NCBI GenBank assembly: GCA_019931105.1
Contig: JAIOUW010000006.1
Span: 1-64,000 of the forward strand
Direction: 5' to 3'
Source: Flavobacteriaceae bacterium NBU2977
GTDB lineage: Bacteria; Bacteroidota; Bacteroidia; Flavobacteriales; Flavobacteriaceae
Length of the DNA: 64,000 nucleotides
Positions 62,283-64,000 of this stretch are shown piece by piece (the first letter of the stretch is position 1; each line of letters starts with the position of its first letter). The notes under the pieces are model-generated. The model was not told the DNA's origin. It was given only the letters and a program-made list of their open reading frames with translations, and made no database searches. Position numbers and translations under genes: made by a program.

Positions 62283-63308
62283 ATGATAGATTCAGAACCT
62301 ATTTACATACTTGCCATAGAATCATCATGTGATGACACTTCGGCCGCTATACTATGCAATGACAAAGTGCTCAGCAACGTTGTCGCAACTCAAAAAATAC
62401 ACGAGGAATATGGGGGTGTTGTGCCCGAACTTGCCTCGCGGGCACACCAACAAAATATCGTTCCTGTCGTTCACCGAGCATTGACAAGGGCAAATATCGA
62501 CAAAAAACAATTATCCGCCATAGCATTTACAAGAGGGCCAGGGCTAATGGGATCGTTACTGGTAGGCACTTCTTTTTCCAAATCCTTGGCGCTCGGTTTG
62601 AATATTCCTTTGATCGAGGTCAATCATATGCAAGCACATATTTTGGCCCATTTTATCAATGAGGAAAATGCCGAGATTCCCCAATTTCCATTTCTGGCCA
62701 TGACCATCAGCGGAGGCCATACACAGATCGTACTGGTAAAAGATTATTTCAATATGGAGATTTTGGGAGAGACGCTAGACGATGCCGTTGGAGAAGCGTT
62801 CGATAAGAGCGCCAAATTGTTGGGGCTTCCATATCCAGGAGGTCCATTGGTCGATAAGTACGCGCAACTCGGTGACCCAAGAAAATTCAAGTTTCCGAAA
62901 CCCAAGGTCGATGGCCTGAACTTTAGCTTTAGCGGATTGAAGACCAGCATTCTTTATTTTATACAAAAAGAGGTTAAAAACAATCCCAACTTCATAACGG
63001 AAAACCTTAACGATATATGTGCCTCTATTCAATTTACCATTGTTGAGATATTGATAGGCAAATTGAAAAAAGCGGCGAAACAAACAGGGATAAAAACAAT
63101 CGCCATAGGTGGCGGGGTTTCCGCAAATTCGGGAATCAGACGGGCACTGAAATCCAGCGAAAAAGATTATGGATGGAATACCTTTATCCCAAAGTTCGAA
63201 TATTGCACCGACAATGCCGCAATGATAGGTATCGTAGGGTATCTGAAATATAAAGACGGGGTTTTCGCGGAGCCTTCCATTTTGGCAAAGGCCCGATACT
63301 CCATTTAA
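62283..63308 (+). CDS. tsaD: tRNA N6-threonylcarbamoyladenosine transferase TsaD
   Basis: This essential enzyme transfers the threonylcarbamoyl group to A37 of ANN-decoding tRNAs. From the ATG at 62283 the protein is 341 residues and starts MIDSEPIYILAIESSCDDTSAA. The metal-binding HMQAHILAH motif, GGHTQIVLV, GEAFDKSAKLLGLPYPGGP and AIGGGVSANSGIRRAL follow. An in-frame ATG at 62247 would add 12 residues but lies upstream of the likely -7 box. It is divergent from tamB. Confidence 0.96.
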   Translation: MIDSEPIYILAIESSCDDTSAAILCNDKVLSNVVATQKIHEEYGGVVPELASRAHQQNIVPVVHRALTRANIDKKQLSAIAFTRGPGLMGSLLVGTSFSKSLALGLNIPLIEVNHMQAHILAHFINEENAEIPQFPFLAMTISGGHTQIVLVKDYFNMEILGETLDDAVGEAFDKSAKLLGLPYPGGPLVDKYAQLGDPRKFKFPKPKVDGLNFSFSGLKTSILYFIQKEVKNNPNFITENLNDICASIQFTIVEILIGKLKKAAKQTGIKTIAIGGGVSANSGIRRALKSSEKDYGWNTFIPKFEYCTDNAAMIGIVGYLKYKDGVFAEPSILAKARYSI

Positions 63309-63407
63309 TTCAATGTATGGAAAGACTAATTCAATTTAATCTTCGTTACTTACAGTGCACTAGCTTCAATTTCAATCAATATTTTGACAAAAAAGACCAA
63401 GGTTCGA

Positions 63408-64000
63408 ATGAAGGATAAGATTGTCAATTTGAATAAGGATTTCTACGCCGAACACATGATGGACAGCACCATCTACCGCGAAGATGTGTGGCCCGAAGAG
63501 AAGTTAATGCTGCGTAAATATCTTACCGATTCTTCTGGATCTGTGGTGGAAGCGGGCGCTGGCGGGGGCAGACTGACTTTTTTTATAGAACAGCTGGGGT
63601 TTACCGATGTCATCGGCTTCGATATCGTTCCTGAAATGATGGAATTCGCGCAAAGGCGGTCGAACGAGAAGGGATCGAGCGTTAAGTTTATGACCGGCGA
63701 TGCCTCTGACCTTCACGTATTCGAAAATGAAACCTTTGACTATTTGGTCTATATTCAACAAGTACTTTGCTTCGTTCCGTCGGAACTCTTTAATAGGTCA
63801 TTGGAAGAAACCTATCGAATTGCAAAAAAAGGGAGCATCACACTCTTCACCTTTCTAGATTATGAATCCAGGTTTTACAACCCGTTGCTAAGCACTATTG
63901 CGAACACCTTGCGCAAAATTCGGGGCGAGAAAGTATCAAAATATCATTTGCCCTGGCTGAAGTTGAACGATACTCAGTTCAACTGGAAGCTTTTCGGCAA
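63408..64000 (+). CDS. SAM-dependent methyltransferase (3' truncated by window end)
   Basis: An open frame from ATG 63408 runs off the right window edge (197 complete codons). It has the class I motif I VVEAGAGGGRLTFF (about 46-59), motif II VIGFDIVPEMMEFA and motif III-like FDYLVYIQQVLCFVP, so it is a Rossmann-fold methyltransferase. The substrate is unknown. It starts 99 bases after tsaD on the same strand. The C-terminal part must be read from neighbouring sequence. Confidence 0.85.
   Translation, partial: MKDKIVNLNKDFYAEHMMDSTIYREDVWPEEKLMLRKYLTDSSGSVVEAGAGGGRLTFFIEQLGFTDVIGFDIVPEMMEFAQRRSNEKGSSVKFMTGDASDLHVFENETFDYLVYIQQVLCFVPSELFNRSLEETYRIAKKGSITLFTFLDYESRFYNPLLSTIANTLRKIRGEKVSKYHLPWLKLNDTQFNWKLFG

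Overview
The window looks like a chromosomal segment of a marine-type Flavobacteriaceae bacterium (phylum Bacteroidota). The evidence is a type IX secretion (T9SS) C-terminal sorting domain, lipoproteins with an acidic/lysine export-type tail after the lipid cysteine, BshA of bacillithiol synthesis, a GH3/beta-lactamase fusion, flavobacterial promoter motifs (TTTG / TAnnTTTG), several TTG start codons, and AT-rich spacers without clear Shine-Dalgarno sequences. No rRNA, tRNA, CRISPR array, transposase or integrase was seen.

Region 1 (1-3584) is the 3' part of a giant surface protein: a LamG-like domain, nine Ig-like modules and a T9SS sorting domain, closed by a strong terminator.

Region 2 (3708-39934) is a roughly 36 kb exopolysaccharide / O-antigen type locus. 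It encodes sugar-nucleotide synthesis (a UDP-glucuronate 4-epimerase type enzyme, UDP-glucose dehydrogenase, a TviB/TviC pair for UDP-HexNAcA, Gmd/Fcl for GDP-L-fucose, WbpB/D/E for UDP-GlcNAc3NAcA). It also encodes eight glycosyltransferases, two initiating phosphoglycosyl transferases, a Wzx flippase, a Wzy-like polymerase, acyltransferases, a FemAB-like transferase and a YdjC-type deacetylase. Two large lipoproteins with carbohydrate-active folds (an alpha-helical toroid and a parallel beta-helix) and two dimethylformamidase-beta-like proteins accompany them. The predicted polymer is strongly acidic, N-acetylated and fucosylated. Wza/Wzc-type export proteins are not in the window. Most genes run on the plus strand, with three minus-strand blocks (10421-11305, 17008-17862, 30550-33011) that give the locus a mosaic look.

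Region 3 (40067-51325, all minus) is a housekeeping envelope/redox block: OmpA-family protein, small lipoprotein, BshA, GH3-beta-lactamase fusion, a conserved small protein, two Fe-S proteins, an MCE/MlaD protein and an N-acetylmuramoyl-L-alanine amidase. Region 4 (51480-64000) holds lptD and ridA (plus), a BadF-type kinase, gapA and pfkA (minus, probably one operon), tamB (minus), divergent tsaD (plus) and the start of a methyltransferase cut by the window end.

The most interesting signals are: (i) an L-2-hydroxyglutarate oxidase gene translationally coupled to wbpB-wbpD-wbpE, suggesting recycling of the 2-hydroxyglutarate made by WbpB; (ii) a dimethylformamidase-like enzyme with a transmembrane hairpin inserted in its catalytic domain, plus a lipoprotein paralogue 8 kb away; (iii) a 30-bp element (26/30 identical) upstream of two lipoproteins that also share their N-terminal module, pointing to a small co-regulated set.
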